The translations under genes were made by a program, and so were the position numbers. The notes under the pieces were generated by a model that was not told where the DNA came from, did not search any database, and was given only the letters and a program-made list of their open reading frames with translations. A DNA stretch of 43,386 nucleotides from an uncultured Oscillospiraceae bacterium (GTDB lineage Bacteria; Bacillota; Clostridia; Oscillospirales; Oscillospiraceae): assembly GCA_944385365.1 (NCBI GenBank), contig CALWWW010000019.1, forward strand, positions 1-43,386. The letters are read 5' to 3'. This document shows, piece by piece, positions 33,046 to 43,386 of the stretch (position 1 is its first letter; each line of letters starts with the position of its first letter).

Positions 33046-34251
33046 TTAGTCCTCGATGATGTCGATAACGACACCGGAACCAACGGTACGGCCGCCCTCG
33101 CGGATAGCGAAGCGGAGGCCCTTCTCGATGGCGATGGGGGTGATCAGCTCAACGTTCATGTCGACGTTATCGCCGGGCATGCACATCTCAACGCCCTCGG
33201 GCAGGGAGATGATGCCGGTCACGTCGGTGGTACGGAAGTAGAACTGAGGACGATAGTTGTTGAAGAAGGGGGTATGACGGCCGCCTTCTTCCTTGGACAG
33301 GACGTAAACCTGGCCAACGAACTTGGTGTGGGGCTTGATGGAGCCGGGCTTGGCCAGAACCTGACCACGCTCGATGCTCTTCTTGTCAATACCACGCAGC
33401 AGGGCGCCGATGTTGTCGCCGGCCTCAGCGTAGTCCAGCAGCTTGTGGAACATCTCGATGTCGGTGACAACGGTGGACTTGGACTCGTCGGCCAGACCAA
33501 CGATCTCGACGGTCTCGTTCTTCTTGATGACGCCGCGCTCCACACGACCGGTAGCAACGGTGCCACGGCCGGAGATGGTGAAGACGTCCTCGACGGGCAT
33601 CAGGAAGGGCATGTCGGCCTTACGGTCGGGAGTGGGGATATAGTTGTCGACAGCGTCCATGAGCTCCTTGATGCAGGCGAACTCGGGGGCGTTGGGATCG
33701 CTGGACTCGGAGATCAGAGCGTTCAGAGCGGAACCCTTGATGATCGGGATGTCGTCGCCGGGGAACTCGTAGGAGGACAGGGTCTCGCGGACTTCCATCT
33801 CAACCAGCTCCAGCAGCTCCTCGTCGTCGACCTGATCGCACTTGTTCAGGAAGACAACAATGGCGGGCACGCCGACCTGACGGGCCAGCAGGATGTGCTC
33901 CTTGGTCTGAGCCATGGGGCCGTCGGTGGCGGCGATAACCAGGATAGCGCCGTCCATCTGAGCAGCGCCGGTGATCATGTTCTTGATATAGTCGGCGTGG
34001 CCCGGGCAGTCCACGTGGGCATAGTGACGGGCGTCGGTCTCGTACTCCACGTGAGCGGTGTTGATGGTGATGCCGCGCTCCTTCTCCTCGGGAGCCTTAT
34101 CGATGCTGGCGTAGTCCTCGAACTGAGCCTTGCCCTGCATGGACAGCCACTTGGTGATAGCAGCGGTCAGAGTGGTCTTGCCGTGGTCAACGTGGCCGAT
34201 GGTGCCAATGTTGACGTGAGGCTTGGTTCTTTCAAATTTCTGCTTAGCCAT
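33046..34251 (-). CDS. tuf: Elongation factor Tu
   Basis: 401 aa. GTPase that delivers aminoacyl-tRNA to the ribosome. G1 GHVDHGKT at 19-26, G2 [13 protein letters not shown]3 DCPGHADY, G4 NKCDQVDD, then domains 2 and 3 through [17 protein letters not shown] lies 7 nt before the ATG. Strong codon bias. It has its own promoter and terminator, although it follows fusA in the str cluster. Confidence 0.99.
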   Translation of the reverse strand: MAKQKFERTKPHVNIGTIGHVDHGKTTLTAAITKWLSMQGKAQFEDYASIDKAPEEKERGITINTAHVEYETDARHYAHVDCPGHADYIKNMITGAAQMDGAILVIAATDGPMAQTKEHILLARQVGVPAIVVFLNKCDQVDDEELLELVEMEVRETLSSYEFPGDDIPIIKGSALNALISESSDPNAPEFACIKELMDAVDNYIPTPDRKADMPFLMPVEDVFTISGRGTVATGRVERGVIKKNETVEIVGLADESKSTVVTDIEMFHKLLDYAEAGDNIGALLRGIDKKSIERGQVLAKPGSIKPHTKFVGQVYVLSKEEGGRHTPFFNNYRPQFYFRTTDVTGIISLPEGVEMCMPGDNVDMNVELITPIAIEKGLRFAIREGGRTVGSGVVIDIIED

Positions 34252-34317
34252 TGAAAAAATCCTCCTTGTGTTTCGGGTGAATTCTCATAAGAGTATGGGA
34301 ATAGCATGCATATCTGT

Positions 34318-34346
34318 ATCATACACCATTTTGCGGCGTATGACAA
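34318..34346 (-). promoter_or_regulatory. tuf promoter
   Basis: Minus strand TTGTCA, 17 bp, TATGAT, within the 102-bp fusA-tuf gap; leader about 60 nt. It lets tuf exceed the rest of the str operon. Confidence 0.85.
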
Positions 34347-34353
34347 GTACCAT

Positions 34354-36432
34354 TTAAGCCTTGGCGCGCTTGGCAATGAGCTCGTCCTGCAGGGACTTGG
34401 GCAGCTCAATGTAGTGGCTGGGCTCCATGGCGTACTGTCCACGGCCCTGGGTACGGCTGCGGAGGTCCGTAGCGTAACCGAACATGTTGGACAGGGGGAT
34501 GTTGGCATCGATCTGCTGGGCGTTGCCGCGGGGCAGCATACCCAGAACGTTGCCGCGGCGAGCGGAAACGTCGCCGATAACGTCGCCCATGTAATCGTCG
34601 GGGACGATGATGGAGACCTTCATGATGGGCTCCAGGATCACGGGCTGAGCCTTGCGCATGGCCTCCTTGAAGGCCATGGAACCGGCGATCTTAAAGGCCA
34701 TTTCGGAGGAGTCGACCTCGTGGTAGGAGCCGTCGTACAGGGTGACCTTGACGTCGACCACAGGATAGCCGGCCAGAACACCGGCAGCCATGGCGCCCTG
34801 AATACCGGCGTCGACCGCGGGGATATACTCCTTGGGAATGGCGCCGCCGACGACGGCGTTGACAAACTCGTAGCCCTTGCCGGACTCGTTGGGCTCCACA
34901 CGGATCTTGACGTGACCGTACTGGCCCTTACCGCCGGACTGACGGGCGTACTTGGTATCCTGCTCGACGCTCTTGCGGATGGTCTCCTTATAGGCGACCT
35001 GGGGAGCGCCGACGTTGGCCTCGACCTTGAACTCACGGAGCAGACGGTCGACGATGATCTCCAGATGGAGCTCGCCCATACCGGCGATGATGGTCTGACC
35101 GGTCTCCTCGTCGGTGTAGGTGCGGAAGGTGGGGTCCTCTTCAGCCAGCTTGGCCAGAGCGATGCCCATCTTCTCCTGACCGGCCTTGGTCTTGGGCTCG
35201 ATGGCGACGCGGATAACAGGCTCGGGGAACTCCATGGACTCCAGGATGATGGGATGGGACTCATCACACAGGCTGTCGCCGGTGGTGGTGTTCTTCAGGC
35301 CAACGGCGGCGGCGATGTCGCCGGAGTACACCATATCGATGTCCTCGCGGTGGTTGGCGTGCATCCGCAGGATACGGCCAATGCGCTCCTTGTTGCCCTT
35401 GGTGGAGTTGAGAACGGTGCTGCCGGCCTTGAGGGTACCGGAGTACACGCGGAAGAAGCACAGCTTACCGACATAGGGGTCGGTGGCGATCTTGAAGGCC
35501 AGAGCGGCGAAGGGAGCCTTGTCGTCGGAAGGACGGTTGTCCTCCTCGCCGGTGTCGGGGTTCACGCCTTCGATGGGCTTCTTGTCCAGGGGAGAGGGCA
35601 TGAAATCGACGATGGCGTCGAGGAGCTCCTGCACGCCCTTGTTGCGGTAGGAAGTACCGCAGCACACGGGGACCATCTGCACGCCGATGGTGGCCTTGCG
35701 GATGGCGGCCTTGATCATGTCCTCGGGGACCTCTTCGCCCTCCAGGAACATCTCCATGATCTTCTCGTCCTGATCGGACACGGCCTCCAGCAGCTTCTCA
35801 CGATACTCGTTGGCCAGGTCGGTCATGTCCTCGGGAATCTCTTCCTCGCGGACGTCCTTGCCCAGCTCGTCGTAGAAGACGTAGGCCTTCATCTTGATCA
35901 GGTCCACAACGCCCTTGAAGAACTGCTCGGAACCGATGGGCAGCTGGATGGGCACAGCGTTGCACTTCAGACGCTCGTCCATCATCTTCAGAACGTTGTA
36001 GAAGTCGGCGCCCAGGATGTCCATCTTGTTGACGTACACCATACGGGGGACGTGGTACTTGTCGGCCTGTCTCCAGACGGTTTCGGTCTGGGGCTCGACG
36101 CCGCCCTTGGCGCACAGGACGGTCACAGAGCCGTCCAGCACACGCAGGGAACGCTCGACCTCAACGGTGAAGTCCACGTGGCCCGGGGTGTCGATGATGT
36201 TGATACGGTTGCCCTTCCAGAAACAGGTGGTAGCGGCGGAGGTGATGGTAATACCACGCTCCTGCTCCTGCTCCATCCAGTCCATGGTGGCGGTGCCGTC
36301 ATGGGTCTCGCCGATCTTGTAGTTGACGCCGGTGTAGTACAGAATACGCTCGGTCGTCGTGGTCTTACCGGCATCGATGTGGGCCATGATGCCGATATTT
36401 CTCGTTTTTTCCAGGGAGTACTCTCTAGCCAT
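34354..36432 (-). CDS. fusA: Elongation factor G
   Basis: 692 aa translocase. G1 [18 protein letters not shown], switch [20 protein letters not shown]4 [11 protein letters not shown], then domains III-V ending with [14 protein letters not shown]. Family-typical length. Twelve bp separate it from rpsG, so it is translated from the str transcript. No sign that it is the FusA2 variant. Confidence 0.98.
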   Translation of the reverse strand: MAREYSLEKTRNIGIMAHIDAGKTTTTERILYYTGVNYKIGETHDGTATMDWMEQEQERGITITSAATTCFWKGNRINIIDTPGHVDFTVEVERSLRVLDGSVTVLCAKGGVEPQTETVWRQADKYHVPRMVYVNKMDILGADFYNVLKMMDERLKCNAVPIQLPIGSEQFFKGVVDLIKMKAYVFYDELGKDVREEEIPEDMTDLANEYREKLLEAVSDQDEKIMEMFLEGEEVPEDMIKAAIRKATIGVQMVPVCCGTSYRNKGVQELLDAIVDFMPSPLDKKPIEGVNPDTGEEDNRPSDDKAPFAALAFKIATDPYVGKLCFFRVYSGTLKAGSTVLNSTKGNKERIGRILRMHANHREDIDMVYSGDIAAAVGLKNTTTGDSLCDESHPIILESMEFPEPVIRVAIEPKTKAGQEKMGIALAKLAEEDPTFRTYTDEETGQTIIAGMGELHLEIIVDRLLREFKVEANVGAPQVAYKETIRKSVEQDTKYARQSGGKGQYGHVKIRVEPNESGKGYEFVNAVVGGAIPKEYIPAVDAGIQGAMAAGVLAGYPVVDVKVTLYDGSYHEVDSSEMAFKIAGSMAFKEAMRKAQPVILEPIMKVSIIVPDDYMGDVIGDVSARRGNVLGMLPRGNAQQIDANIPLSNMFGYATDLRSRTQGRGQYAMEPSHYIELPKSLQDELIAKRAKA

Positions 36433-36444
36433 GAACTAGCTCCT

Positions 36445-36915
36445 TTACCAACGGAAATGGGAGAAGGCCTTGTTGGCCTCGGCCATCTTGTGGGTATCCT
36501 CACGCTTCTTCACGGATGCGCCGGTGTTGTTGCTGGCGTCCATGATCTCGGCAGCCAGACGCTCCTTCATGGTCTTTTCGCTGCGGGCGCGGCTGTAGGT
36601 AGTCAGCCAGCGCAGACCCAGGGTCTGACGTCTCTCAGGCCGCACCTCGATGGGGACCTGATAGGTGGCGCCGCCGACGCGGCGGGACTTGACTTCCAGG
36701 GTGGGCATGATATTTTCCATGGCTTCCTGGAACACTTCCAGACCACTCTTGCCACTCTTCTCCTCGATGATGCCGAAGGCGCCGTAAACAACCTTCTGGG
36801 CAACACCCTTCTTGCCGTCCAGCATGATGCTGTTGACGAGCTTGGTCACCAGGACAGAGTTGTACATGGGATCCGGAAGAACTTCTCTCTTGGGAACATT
36901 ACCTCTTCTGGGCAC
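36445..36915 (-). CDS. rpsG: 30S ribosomal protein S7
   Basis: 156 aa from GTG 36915 with GGAGGGAAGCGAC before it; this gives the standard length, whereas an upstream ATG adds six residues that include the ribosome site. [36 protein letters not shown] and the C-terminal SHFRW are diagnostic. Binds the 3' major domain of 16S rRNA and represses its operon in E. coli. Confidence 0.97.
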   Translation of the reverse strand: MPRRGNVPKREVLPDPMYNSVLVTKLVNSIMLDGKKGVAQKVVYGAFGIIEEKSGKSGLEVFQEAMENIMPTLEVKSRRVGGATYQVPIEVRPERRQTLGLRWLTTYSRARSEKTMKERLAAEIMDASNNTGASVKKREDTHKMAEANKAFSHFRW

Positions 36916-36933
36916 GTCGCTTCCCTCCTTCAT

Positions 36934-37080
36934 AGAATGATTTCATAGGTACTCCGAAAGGGCTTTCCCCTTCCGTAGGTGCCTGCCGAGAGGTTTTTTA
37001 TATGAATAAAAAACGACTGGCAAGGCATTGCCTCGCGACAAGGCGTTTGGGAATTGCAAATTCAGTGGGCGGAAAAAGAA
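36934..37080 (-). other. rpsL-rpsG spacer with two hairpins
   Basis: Unusually long (165 bp) for this operon. On the minus strand a GGCAA/TTGCC hairpin is followed by AGTCG and T6, then a 9-bp A/T stem GTTTTTTAT, loop TCAT, ATAAAAAAC (around 36993-37014). Further down, GGAAGGGGAAAGCCCTTTC lies before the S7 ribosome site. It could be an attenuator or an S7 translational control site (inference). Confidence 0.4.
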
Positions 37081-37506
37081 TTACTTCTTCTTGCCGGCCT
37101 TGGGCTTCTTGGCGCCGTACTTGGAACGGGCCTGCATACGGTTCTGCACACCCTGAGTATCCAGAGTGCCGCGGATGATGTGGTAACGAACGCCGGGCAG
37201 GTCCTTGACACGGCCGCCGCGAATCAGGACGACGGAGTGCTCCTGCAGGTTGTGGCCGACGCCGGGGATATAAGCGGAAACCTCATATCCATTGGTGAGC
37301 TTCACACGGGCGATCTTACGCAGAGCGGAGTTCGGCTTCTTGGGGGTCGTGGTACGGACGGCGGTGCAGACGCCTCTCTTCTGAGGAGCGGACAGGTCGG
37401 TGGACTTGTTCTTCAGGGTGTTCAGACCCTTCTGCAGTGCGGGGGCCGTGGACTTGTAGGAAACTTGCTCTCTGCCCTTGCGGACCAACTGGTTGAACGT
37501 AGGCAT
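37081..37506 (-). CDS. rpsL: 30S ribosomal protein S12
   Basis: 141 aa; longer than the E. coli protein by an insertion after residue 15, as in Clostridia. Decoding-site loops [14 protein letters not shown] (Lys56/Lys57, equivalent to E. coli Lys42/43) and [13 protein letters not shown] carry the sensitive, wild-type residues for streptomycin. Strong AAAGGAGG before the ATG. Second gene of the str operon. The 98-bp leader behind the L7Ae gene has two small hairpins (GGAATAT/ATATTCC; GCCGG/CCGGC). Confidence 0.98.
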   Translation of the reverse strand: MPTFNQLVRKGREQVSYKSTAPALQKGLNTLKNKSTDLSAPQKRGVCTAVRTTTPKKPNSALRKIARVKLTNGYEVSAYIPGVGHNLQEHSVVLIRGGRVKDLPGVRYHIIRGTLDTQGVQNRMQARSKYGAKKPKAGKKK

Positions 37507-37604
37507 GATTTTCCTCCTTTCTGAGCTTGCTGGCCGGGGGTTCCGGCTAGTATTTTATCCCGGAATATCCTAGAATATTCCGTTGGGACCAAAAATTTGA
37601 CGGC

Positions 37605-37844
37605 TCACAGCAGTGCCGCGGCCGCGGCGCCCACATCGATACCGCAGGCGGTACCCAACTGGGCCATGGTGTCCACCCAGATGCACGGGACATCTTTTTC
37701 CCGGCAGAGGGCTTCGATGGGTTCGACCAGACGCGGATCGGCGTTTCTGGCCAGGAACACCTTTTGCACGGTGCCGTCCTTGAGGACCTTGCGCAGTTGC
37801 TTGAGGCCCACGACGGTCGAGCCCGTTTTCAGTTCTTCGAGCAC
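37605..37844 (-). CDS. L7Ae-family ribosomal-type protein (YbxF-like)
   Basis: 79 aa from GTG 37844, with GGAGGTG upstream. A longer ATG form would begin inside the -35 box, so it is impossible. L7Ae/L30e RNA-binding fold: TVVGLKQLRKVL, VQKVFLARNADPRLVEPI, TMAQLGTACGIDVGAAAAALL. Binds kink-turn RNA; YbxF is the counterpart in Bacillus, in the same place before rpsL. First gene of the str operon. Confidence 0.9.
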   Translation of the reverse strand: MLEELKTGSTVVGLKQLRKVLKDGTVQKVFLARNADPRLVEPIEALCREKDVPCIWVDTMAQLGTACGIDVGAAAAALL

Positions 37845-37896
37845 TCTCGACACCTCCAAAAACGGCGTGTGGCGCTCATAGACCACACTGTCTGCG

Positions 37897-37925
37897 ATTA
37901 TAACAGAATCCGAGAAATTCGTCAA
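37897..37925 (-). promoter_or_regulatory. str operon promoter
   Basis: Minus strand TTGACG, 17 bp, TATAAT, near consensus. It reads L7Ae-like gene, rpsL, rpsG and fusA. It also decides the GTG start of the first gene. Confidence 0.92.
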
Positions 37926-37937
37926 TGATAATTTTTG

Positions 37938-37977
37938 AAAAAATCAGAACTTTTTTCCCTGTTTTCAGGGCAAGTTC
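37938..37977 (-). terminator. Terminator of the patatin gene
   Basis: Minus strand GAACTT, CCCTG, loop AAAA, CAGGG, AAGTTC, then TGATTTTTT. Two stacked stems with an internal loop; lies between the patatin stop and the str promoter. Confidence 0.7.
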
Positions 37978-38008
37978 CCCAATTCGTCTCCGGGGACCGG
38001 TCCGGGGC

Positions 38009-38917
38009 CTATGCCAGATAGGCCCGGAGGGCGTCCAGCTGGCGGCGGGCGTCATTGTAACCCAGATAATAGAGATTCCCCAGCTTTTCCATATCCTTTT
38101 CCAACCGGCTGATGGTCACCGGCTCCGATGGACTGATGACAAAGACTCTCCCCTGCCGTTTCAGCCGTTCCAGGGTGTCGCACTGGCGGTTGTAGTTCCG
38201 GTCGCACTCCCCCAGGGCCTTGGCAAAGGCCGGATATTCCCGATAGACCCGCTGGGCCCAGCGGGCCGACCGCTCCCGGACCGTCTTTCGGTAGTCGTCG
38301 GGCCGGGTCCGCACCACCACCACCTTTTGGTAGCCGCTGCGCAGCGCCCAGCCAAAGGGGAGTTTGTCGGTGCAGCCGCCGTCGAGGCAGGGCACGCCGT
38401 CCACCAGCACCGGCCGGGACACATAGGGCATGGACGCCGACGCCTGGATGGCCTTTCGCATATCGGTGCAGTTGTCCCGCTCGAAATACTCCGTCTGTCC
38501 CGTGCAGCAGTTGGCCGCCACGGCCACAAACCGGCGGCCATTGCGGGCCAGGGCGCCCCGGTCCAGGGGGTCCAGCTTGTCATAGTCGCCGAACAGGAAA
38601 TCAAAACCGATGATGCCCCGATTGCCCCGGTAGGCGTGAAGACCCACATACCGCGGGTCCCGGCGGTACCGGAGATTGATCCGGGCGCTGCGGCCGATCT
38701 GCCCCGACACGTAGTTGATACCGTTCATGGCCCCGGCGGAAACGCCGATGGTGCATTGGAGATTGATCCCCGCTTCCATGAGGGCGTCGAGGACGCCGGA
38801 GGTGTAGACGCCCCGGAACGCGCCGCCCTCCAACACCATACATCCTTCGGTGATGCCGCCGGCGGCCCGTCCCGACGGAAGCCGGTCCACCCCCGAATAT
38901 ACAACCATCTTTTTCAC
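38009..38917 (-). CDS. Patatin-like phospholipase
   Basis: 302 aa from GTG 38917, with AAGGGAG 7 nt upstream; an ATG at 38941 in the same frame lacks a good ribosome site. Catalytic dyad Ser60 in GVSAG (58-62) and Asp179 in DGG, with the oxyanion loop EGGAFRG at 30-36. Single-domain bacterial patatin of the YjjU-type length, probably a cytoplasmic lipid acyl hydrolase. Substrate unknown. It interrupts the rpoC-to-str interval with its own promoter and terminator. Confidence 0.88.
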   Translation of the reverse strand: MKKMVVYSGVDRLPSGRAAGGITEGCMVLEGGAFRGVYTSGVLDALMEAGINLQCTIGVSAGAMNGINYVSGQIGRSARINLRYRRDPRYVGLHAYRGNRGIIGFDFLFGDYDKLDPLDRGALARNGRRFVAVAANCCTGQTEYFERDNCTDMRKAIQASASMPYVSRPVLVDGVPCLDGGCTDKLPFGWALRSGYQKVVVVRTRPDDYRKTVRERSARWAQRVYREYPAFAKALGECDRNYNRQCDTLERLKRQGRVFVISPSEPVTISRLEKDMEKLGNLYYLGYNDARRQLDALRAYLA

Positions 38918-38967
38918 AGGCTGCACTCCCTTCGTTTCCATTCCGGACAAGTGTCCATTTTTGAACC

Positions 38968-38996
38968 ATTGTACCATCCCCGCCCGGCGGATGCAA
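38968..38996 (-). promoter_or_regulatory. Promoter of the patatin gene
   Basis: Minus strand TTGCAT, 17 bp, TACAAT. Transcript start near 38961, so the leader to the GTG is about 44 nt. Confidence 0.8.
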
Positions 38997-39055
38997 CCAA
39001 TACAAACGCAATGGGGCGTTGCAGAATCTTGGTTCGACACAGTGCGTCGAAGAAT

Positions 39056-39263
39056 GTAGGGCGGGACCTGCGTGTCCCGCCGTGCGGCAACCCCCGGCGG
39101 TTACTGGACAGCACTGGGGCGAATCCGCATCCACATTCGTAGGGCGCGGCATCCCTGACGCGCCCATGGCACAATTTGTCCGGGGCCGTCAAGGATGCCG
39201 GCCCCTACGTTGTTGTTGGTCGATGGTGCATACCAGCGGCGGGACACGCAGGTCCCGCCCTAC
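39056..39263. repeat. REP/BIME-like cluster, copy E (core only, no hairpin arms)
   Basis: Four palindromes in mirror order. 39056-39081: GTAG foot, stem GGCGGGAC, loop CTGCGT. 39139-39165: GTAG, stem GGGCGCG, loop GCATCCCTGA. 39182-39208: inverted, stem GGGGCCG, loop TCAAGGATGC, CTAC foot. 39238-39263: inverted copy of the first. The inner pair has the same spacing and linker as the pairs in copies A, B and C. Terminal motifs and TGCG-loop arms are absent. Located between the patatin promoter and the rpoC terminator. Confidence 0.85.
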
Positions 39264-39301
39264 AAACATAATACGAAGCCCATACCGCATTTCGACAACA
39301 A

Positions 39302-39333
39302 GGGCGTGCTGCAAAATTCATTGCAGCACGCCC
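39302..39333 (-). terminator. Terminator of the rpoBC operon
   Basis: GGGCGTGCTGCAA, loop AATTCA, TTGCAGCACGCCC: a 13-bp perfect stem 20 bp after the rpoC stop. On the minus strand it is followed by TTGTTGTC, a modest T tract. Confidence 0.8.
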
Positions 39334-39353
39334 ATTGTCATAGAAAACTCGTA

Positions 39354-42300
39354 TTACAGCGCCTCGTTGTCGATCATTTCATCGGTGACCTCGGACTCGG
39401 GATGGATACCCGGCTGGAAATCCCGGTAGGCGGCCAGACCGGCGCCGGCGGGAATCAGCTTACCGATGATAACGTTCTCCTTGAGGCCCACCAGATGGTC
39501 CACCTTGCCCTTGATAGCGGCTTCGGTGAGGACCTTGGTGGTCTCCTGGAAGGAGGCGGCGGACAGGAAGGATTCCGTGGCCAGAGAGGCCTTGGTGATA
39601 CCCATGAGGATCAGTTCCTTCTTGGCCAGCTTCAGGTCCGTCTCACCGGCGTCAATGCGGGCCTGGATTTTGGCGTTGGCGTCGTCAAACTCCATGACGT
39701 CCACCACAGTGCCGGTGAGCATGTCGGTGTCGCCGGGGTCCTCCACGCGGACCTTGCGGAGCATCTGACGGATGATAACTTCGATGTGCTTATCGTTGAT
39801 GTCAACGCCCTGCTGACGGTACACGGCCTGGACTTCCTGGGTCAGATAGTCCTGAACGGCTTCCAGACCGGAGATGCGCAGCACGTCGTGGGGGCTGAGG
39901 GCACCGTCGGTGATGCGGTCGCCCTTGTTGACATGCTGGCCGTTCTGGACCCGCAGGCCCACGGAATAGGGCACCTGGTACTCCTTGACCTCGCCGGTCT
40001 CCTCGCTGGTGACGGTGATGCCGCGGAGGGCGGTACGGTGGCTCTCGTCGATGTCCACACGGCCGGAGATTTCGGAGATGGTGGCCATCTTCTTGGGCTT
40101 TCTGGCCTCGAACAGTTCTTCGACGCGGGGAAGACCCTGGGTGATATCGTCACCGGCAACGCCGCCGGTGTGGAACGTACGCATGGTCAGCTGGGTACCG
40201 GGCTCACCGATGGACTGGGCGGCGATGATGCCGACGGCTTCGCCCAGGTTGACTTCCTCGGAGGTGGCCAGGTTCATGCCGTAGCAGGCGGCGCAGACGC
40301 CGCTGCGGGCCTTGCAGCCCAGGACGGTGCGGATATAGATTTTGTCGATGCCGTGCTTCGTAAAGAGGTCGGCGTCCTCGGGCTGCATCAGCTTGTTCTT
40401 GGGATGGAGCAGCTCGCCGGTGACCGGGTCCACCACGTCGTGGACCGGGTAGCGGCCGCGGATCCGGTTGCCGAAGGTGTCGATGACCTGGCCCTTCTCC
40501 ACCACTTCGCCCACCCAGATGCCGTCGGTGGTGCCGCAGTCCTTCTGACGGATGATGACATCCTGGGACACGTCGACGAGACGGCGGGTCAGGTAACCGG
40601 AGTCGGCGGTACGCAGAGCCGTATCGGTCATGCCCTTACGGGCGCCTCTGGAAGAGATGAAGTACTCCAGCACGCTCAGACCTTCACGGAAGTTTGCCTT
40701 GATGGGGATTTCGATGGTACGGCCCGTGGTGTCGGCCATCAGGCCGCGCATACCGGCCAGCTGACGAATCTGGTTCATACTACCACGAGCACCGGAATCG
40801 GCCATCATGAAGATGGGGTTGTACCGGTCCAGACCTTCCTGCAGGGCGTCGGTCACGTCCTTGATGGTCTGCTCCCACTGGGAGACCACGAGGCGGTAGC
40901 GCTCCTCATTGGTGATAAAGCCGCGCTTGTACTGGCGGTCGATCTTGACGGCCTTTTCCTCGGCCTCGGCAATGAGGGTGTACTTCTTCCCGGGAATGGT
41001 CATATCGGCGATGGAAACGGTGATGGCGCCGCGGGTGGAGTATTTGTAACCCAGCGCTTTCAGGTTGTCCAGCGTCTCCGTGGCGATGGTGAAGCCGTGG
41101 ACACGGATACACTTGTCGATGATCTGGCCCAGCTGCTTCTTGCCGGTGGTGAAGCCGACTTCCAGGTCGAAGAGCTTGTCGGGGTCCGTGCGGTCCACAA
41201 AGCCCAGGTCCTGGGGCAGGGGCTCGTTGAAGATCAGACGGCCCACGGTGGCGTCGATGATCTTGTGCTGCTTGACGCCGTCGATCTCCTTCTCCACCCG
41301 GACCTTGATGGGGGCGTGGATGCCCACGACCTTCTCATTGTAGGCCAGCATGGCCTCGTCGGGCGAGGAGAACACCTTGCCCGCGCCGGGCTCGTCTTCC
41401 TTGACGTAGGTCAGGTAGTAGGTACCCAGAATCATATCCTGTGTGGGCACGGTGACGGGCTTGCCGTCCTGGGGACGCAGCAGGTTGTTGGCCGACAGCA
41501 TCAGCATCCGGGCCTCGGCCTGGGCCTCGGCGGACAGGGGGACGTGGACGGCCATCTGGTCGCCGTCGAAGTCGGCATTAAAAGCGGTGCAGCACAGGGG
41601 GTGCAGCTTGATGGCGCGGCCCTCCACCAGCACCGGCTCGAAAGCCTGGATGCCCAGACGGTGCAGGGTAGGCGCACGGTTCAGCATGACGGGGCGGTCC
41701 TTGATGATTTCGGCCAGGGCGTCCCAGACCTCGGTCTGGCCCTTGTCGATCATCTTCTTGGCGGACTTGATGTTGGTGGCGGGACCGTCCTCCACCAGCT
41801 TCTTCATCACGAAGGGGCGGAACAGCTCAATGGCCATTTCCTTGGGCAGACCGCACTGGTATAGCTTCAGCTCAGGGCCGACGACGATAACGGAACGGCC
41901 GGAATAGTCGACGCGCTTACCCAGCAGGTTCTGACGGAAGCGGCCCTGCTTGCCTTTCAGCATATCGGACAGGGACTTCAAAGCGCGGTTGTTGGCGCCG
42001 GTGACGGCACGGCCGCGGCGACCGTTGTCGATGAGGGCGTCCACGGCCTCCTGGAGCATCCGCTTTTCGTTGCGGATGATGATATCGGGGGCGTTGAGCT
42101 GAATCAGCCGTCTCAGACGGTTGTTGCGGTTGATGACCCGGCGGTACAGGTCGTTGAGGTCGGAGGTGGCGAAGCGGCCGCCGTCCAGCTGCACCATGGG
42201 GCGCAGCTCCGGCGGAATGACCGGCAGCACGTCCATAATCATCCAGGACGGCTTGTTGTCGGACATGCGGAAGGATTCCACCACTTCCAGACGCTTGATG

Positions 42301-42914
42301 ATTTTCAGCTTCTTCTGACCGGCGGCGTTTTTCAGTTCACCCCGCAGCTGTTCGGACAGCTGATCCAGGTCCATTTCCTCCAGCAGTTCCTTGATGGCTT
42401 CGGCGCCCATGGCGGCCTTGAAGTCATCCTCGTACTTTTCCCGCATGTCGCGGTACTCTTTTTCGCTGAGAATCTGATACTTGGTCAGGGGGCAGTCGCC
42501 GGGATCGGTGACAATATAGGAGGCAAAGTACAGGACCTTCTCCAGAATCCGGGGGCTGATATCCAGCAGCAGACCCATGCGGGAGGGAATGCCCTTGAAA
42601 TACCAGATGTGGGAGCAGGGGGCGGCCAGCTCGATGTGGCCCATGCGCTCACGGCGCACCTTGCTCTTGGTGACCTCGACGCCGCAGCGGTCGCAGATCT
42701 TGCCCTTGTAGCGGATTTTCTTGTACTTGCCGCAGTGGCACTCCCAGTCCTTGGTGGGGCCAAAGATCTTTTCACAGAACAGGCCGTCCCGCTCGGGCTT
42801 GAGGGTCCGGTAGTTGATGGTCTCCGGCTTTCTCACCTCGCCGAAGGACCACTGACGGATCTGTTCCGGCGAAGCAATACCGATTTTAATGGCGTCAAAG
42901 GTTGCGTAGCTCAT
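39354..42914 (-). CDS. rpoC: RNA polymerase beta' subunit
   Basis: 1186 aa. N-terminal zinc site Cys 59, 61, 74 and 77 ([14 protein letters not shown]). Catalytic NADFDGDQ at 446-453, with Asp448, 450 and 452 binding Mg2+. Bridge and trigger regions follow, and the second zinc cluster lies around [14 protein letters not shown]. No large lineage insertion, as in Clostridia. AGGAGG precedes the ATG; 14 bp from rpoB, so one operon. Confidence 0.98.
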   Translation of the reverse strand: MSYATFDAIKIGIASPEQIRQWSFGEVRKPETINYRTLKPERDGLFCEKIFGPTKDWECHCGKYKKIRYKGKICDRCGVEVTKSKVRRERMGHIELAAPCSHIWYFKGIPSRMGLLLDISPRILEKVLYFASYIVTDPGDCPLTKYQILSEKEYRDMREKYEDDFKAAMGAEAIKELLEEMDLDQLSEQLRGELKNAAGQKKLKIIKRLEVVESFRMSDNKPSWMIMDVLPVIPPELRPMVQLDGGRFATSDLNDLYRRVINRNNRLRRLIQLNAPDIIIRNEKRMLQEAVDALIDNGRRGRAVTGANNRALKSLSDMLKGKQGRFRQNLLGKRVDYSGRSVIVVGPELKLYQCGLPKEMAIELFRPFVMKKLVEDGPATNIKSAKKMIDKGQTEVWDALAEIIKDRPVMLNRAPTLHRLGIQAFEPVLVEGRAIKLHPLCCTAFNADFDGDQMAVHVPLSAEAQAEARMLMLSANNLLRPQDGKPVTVPTQDMILGTYYLTYVKEDEPGAGKVFSSPDEAMLAYNEKVVGIHAPIKVRVEKEIDGVKQHKIIDATVGRLIFNEPLPQDLGFVDRTDPDKLFDLEVGFTTGKKQLGQIIDKCIRVHGFTIATETLDNLKALGYKYSTRGAITVSIADMTIPGKKYTLIAEAEEKAVKIDRQYKRGFITNEERYRLVVSQWEQTIKDVTDALQEGLDRYNPIFMMADSGARGSMNQIRQLAGMRGLMADTTGRTIEIPIKANFREGLSVLEYFISSRGARKGMTDTALRTADSGYLTRRLVDVSQDVIIRQKDCGTTDGIWVGEVVEKGQVIDTFGNRIRGRYPVHDVVDPVTGELLHPKNKLMQPEDADLFTKHGIDKIYIRTVLGCKARSGVCAACYGMNLATSEEVNLGEAVGIIAAQSIGEPGTQLTMRTFHTGGVAGDDITQGLPRVEELFEARKPKKMATISEISGRVDIDESHRTALRGITVTSEETGEVKEYQVPYSVGLRVQNGQHVNKGDRITDGALSPHDVLRISGLEAVQDYLTQEVQAVYRQQGVDINDKHIEVIIRQMLRKVRVEDPGDTDMLTGTVVDVMEFDDANAKIQARIDAGETDLKLAKKELILMGITKASLATESFLSAASFQETTKVLTEAAIKGKVDHLVGLKENVIIGKLIPAGAGLAAYRDFQPGIHPESEVTDEMIDNEAL

Positions 42915-42928
42915 CGTATCACTCCTCC

Positions 42929-43386
<458 letters not shown>

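Noticed and set aside
34306-36948. Long plus-strand open frame of 880 codons opposite fusA and rpsG
   Set aside because: The sense strand has strong codon bias that avoids TTA, CTA and TCA, so the antisense frame lacks stops. The translated protein is low in complexity (L, V, G, D, H) and has no ribosome site. The same applies to the 889-codon frame at 39195-41864 opposite rpoC and to 33274-34254 opposite tuf.
37845-37925. Longer 106-codon form of the L7Ae-like protein starting at 37925
   Set aside because: The first codons would lie within the -35 and -10 boxes of the str promoter and so upstream of the transcript start.

Overview
The window looks like a chromosomal segment of a GC-rich, spore-forming gut Clostridia (Oscillospiraceae-like; inference). 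The reasons are Firmicutes-type AGGAGG ribosome binding sites, a str/rpo cluster ordered rpoB-rpoC-(patatin)-L7Ae-rpsL-rpsG-fusA-tuf, an S12 with a Clostridia-type N-terminal insertion, a GerMN lipoprotein and a collagen-like exosporium-type protein.

Layout. 1-2372: two copies of a large palindromic repeat flank a minus-strand flavodoxin-fold gene pair plus a tiny membrane protein. 2424-3465: minus-strand DUF2085 gene and two duplicated zinc-ribbon membrane proteins. 3678-14390: a 13-gene plus-strand ethanolamine microcompartment operon (alcohol dehydrogenase, eutA, eutB, eutC, eutL, eutE, eutM, eutT, pduL, an unknown, eutN, eutH, eutQ). It encodes uptake (EutH), B12 adenosylation (EutT), ammonia-lyase and reactivase (EutBC/EutA), acetaldehyde disposal (EutE, ADH, PduL) and a three-component shell (EutL, EutM, EutN). 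14640-17449: GerMN lipoprotein, tRNA-Val(CAC), three tandem zinc-ribbon minigenes, collagen-like protein. 18326-21504: TPP-riboswitch-controlled thiamine or pyrimidine-precursor ABC operon. 21501-26533: asparaginase and an ABC/FtsX exporter with a long coiled coil. 27372-32857: bcp-yaaA-mreB-comF-recD2 and an unknown, minus strand. 33046-43386: tuf, fusA, rpsG, rpsL, an L7Ae-like gene, patatin, rpoC and the 3' end of rpoB, all minus strand.

The most unusual content is a family of dispersed 400-860 bp elements (1-558, 1961-2372, 17453-18313, 26546-27364, with a short relative at 39056-39263). The full-length ones are giant inverted repeats. Their arms are arrays of 7-8 bp hairpins with an invariant TGCG/CGCA tetraloop at an exact 25-bp pitch, and stem sequences swap by compensatory changes. 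Their cores hold REP-like palindromes preceded by GTAG, in which loops are conserved and stems vary. One copy carries a nested 161-nt insert that folds end to end into six helices. No transposase or RAYT gene is in the window. These elements sit mainly where genes converge or end.

Coordinates of starts were adjusted from the longest frames by ribosome binding sites, overlaps and promoters. All functional names are by family recognition from sequence alone.
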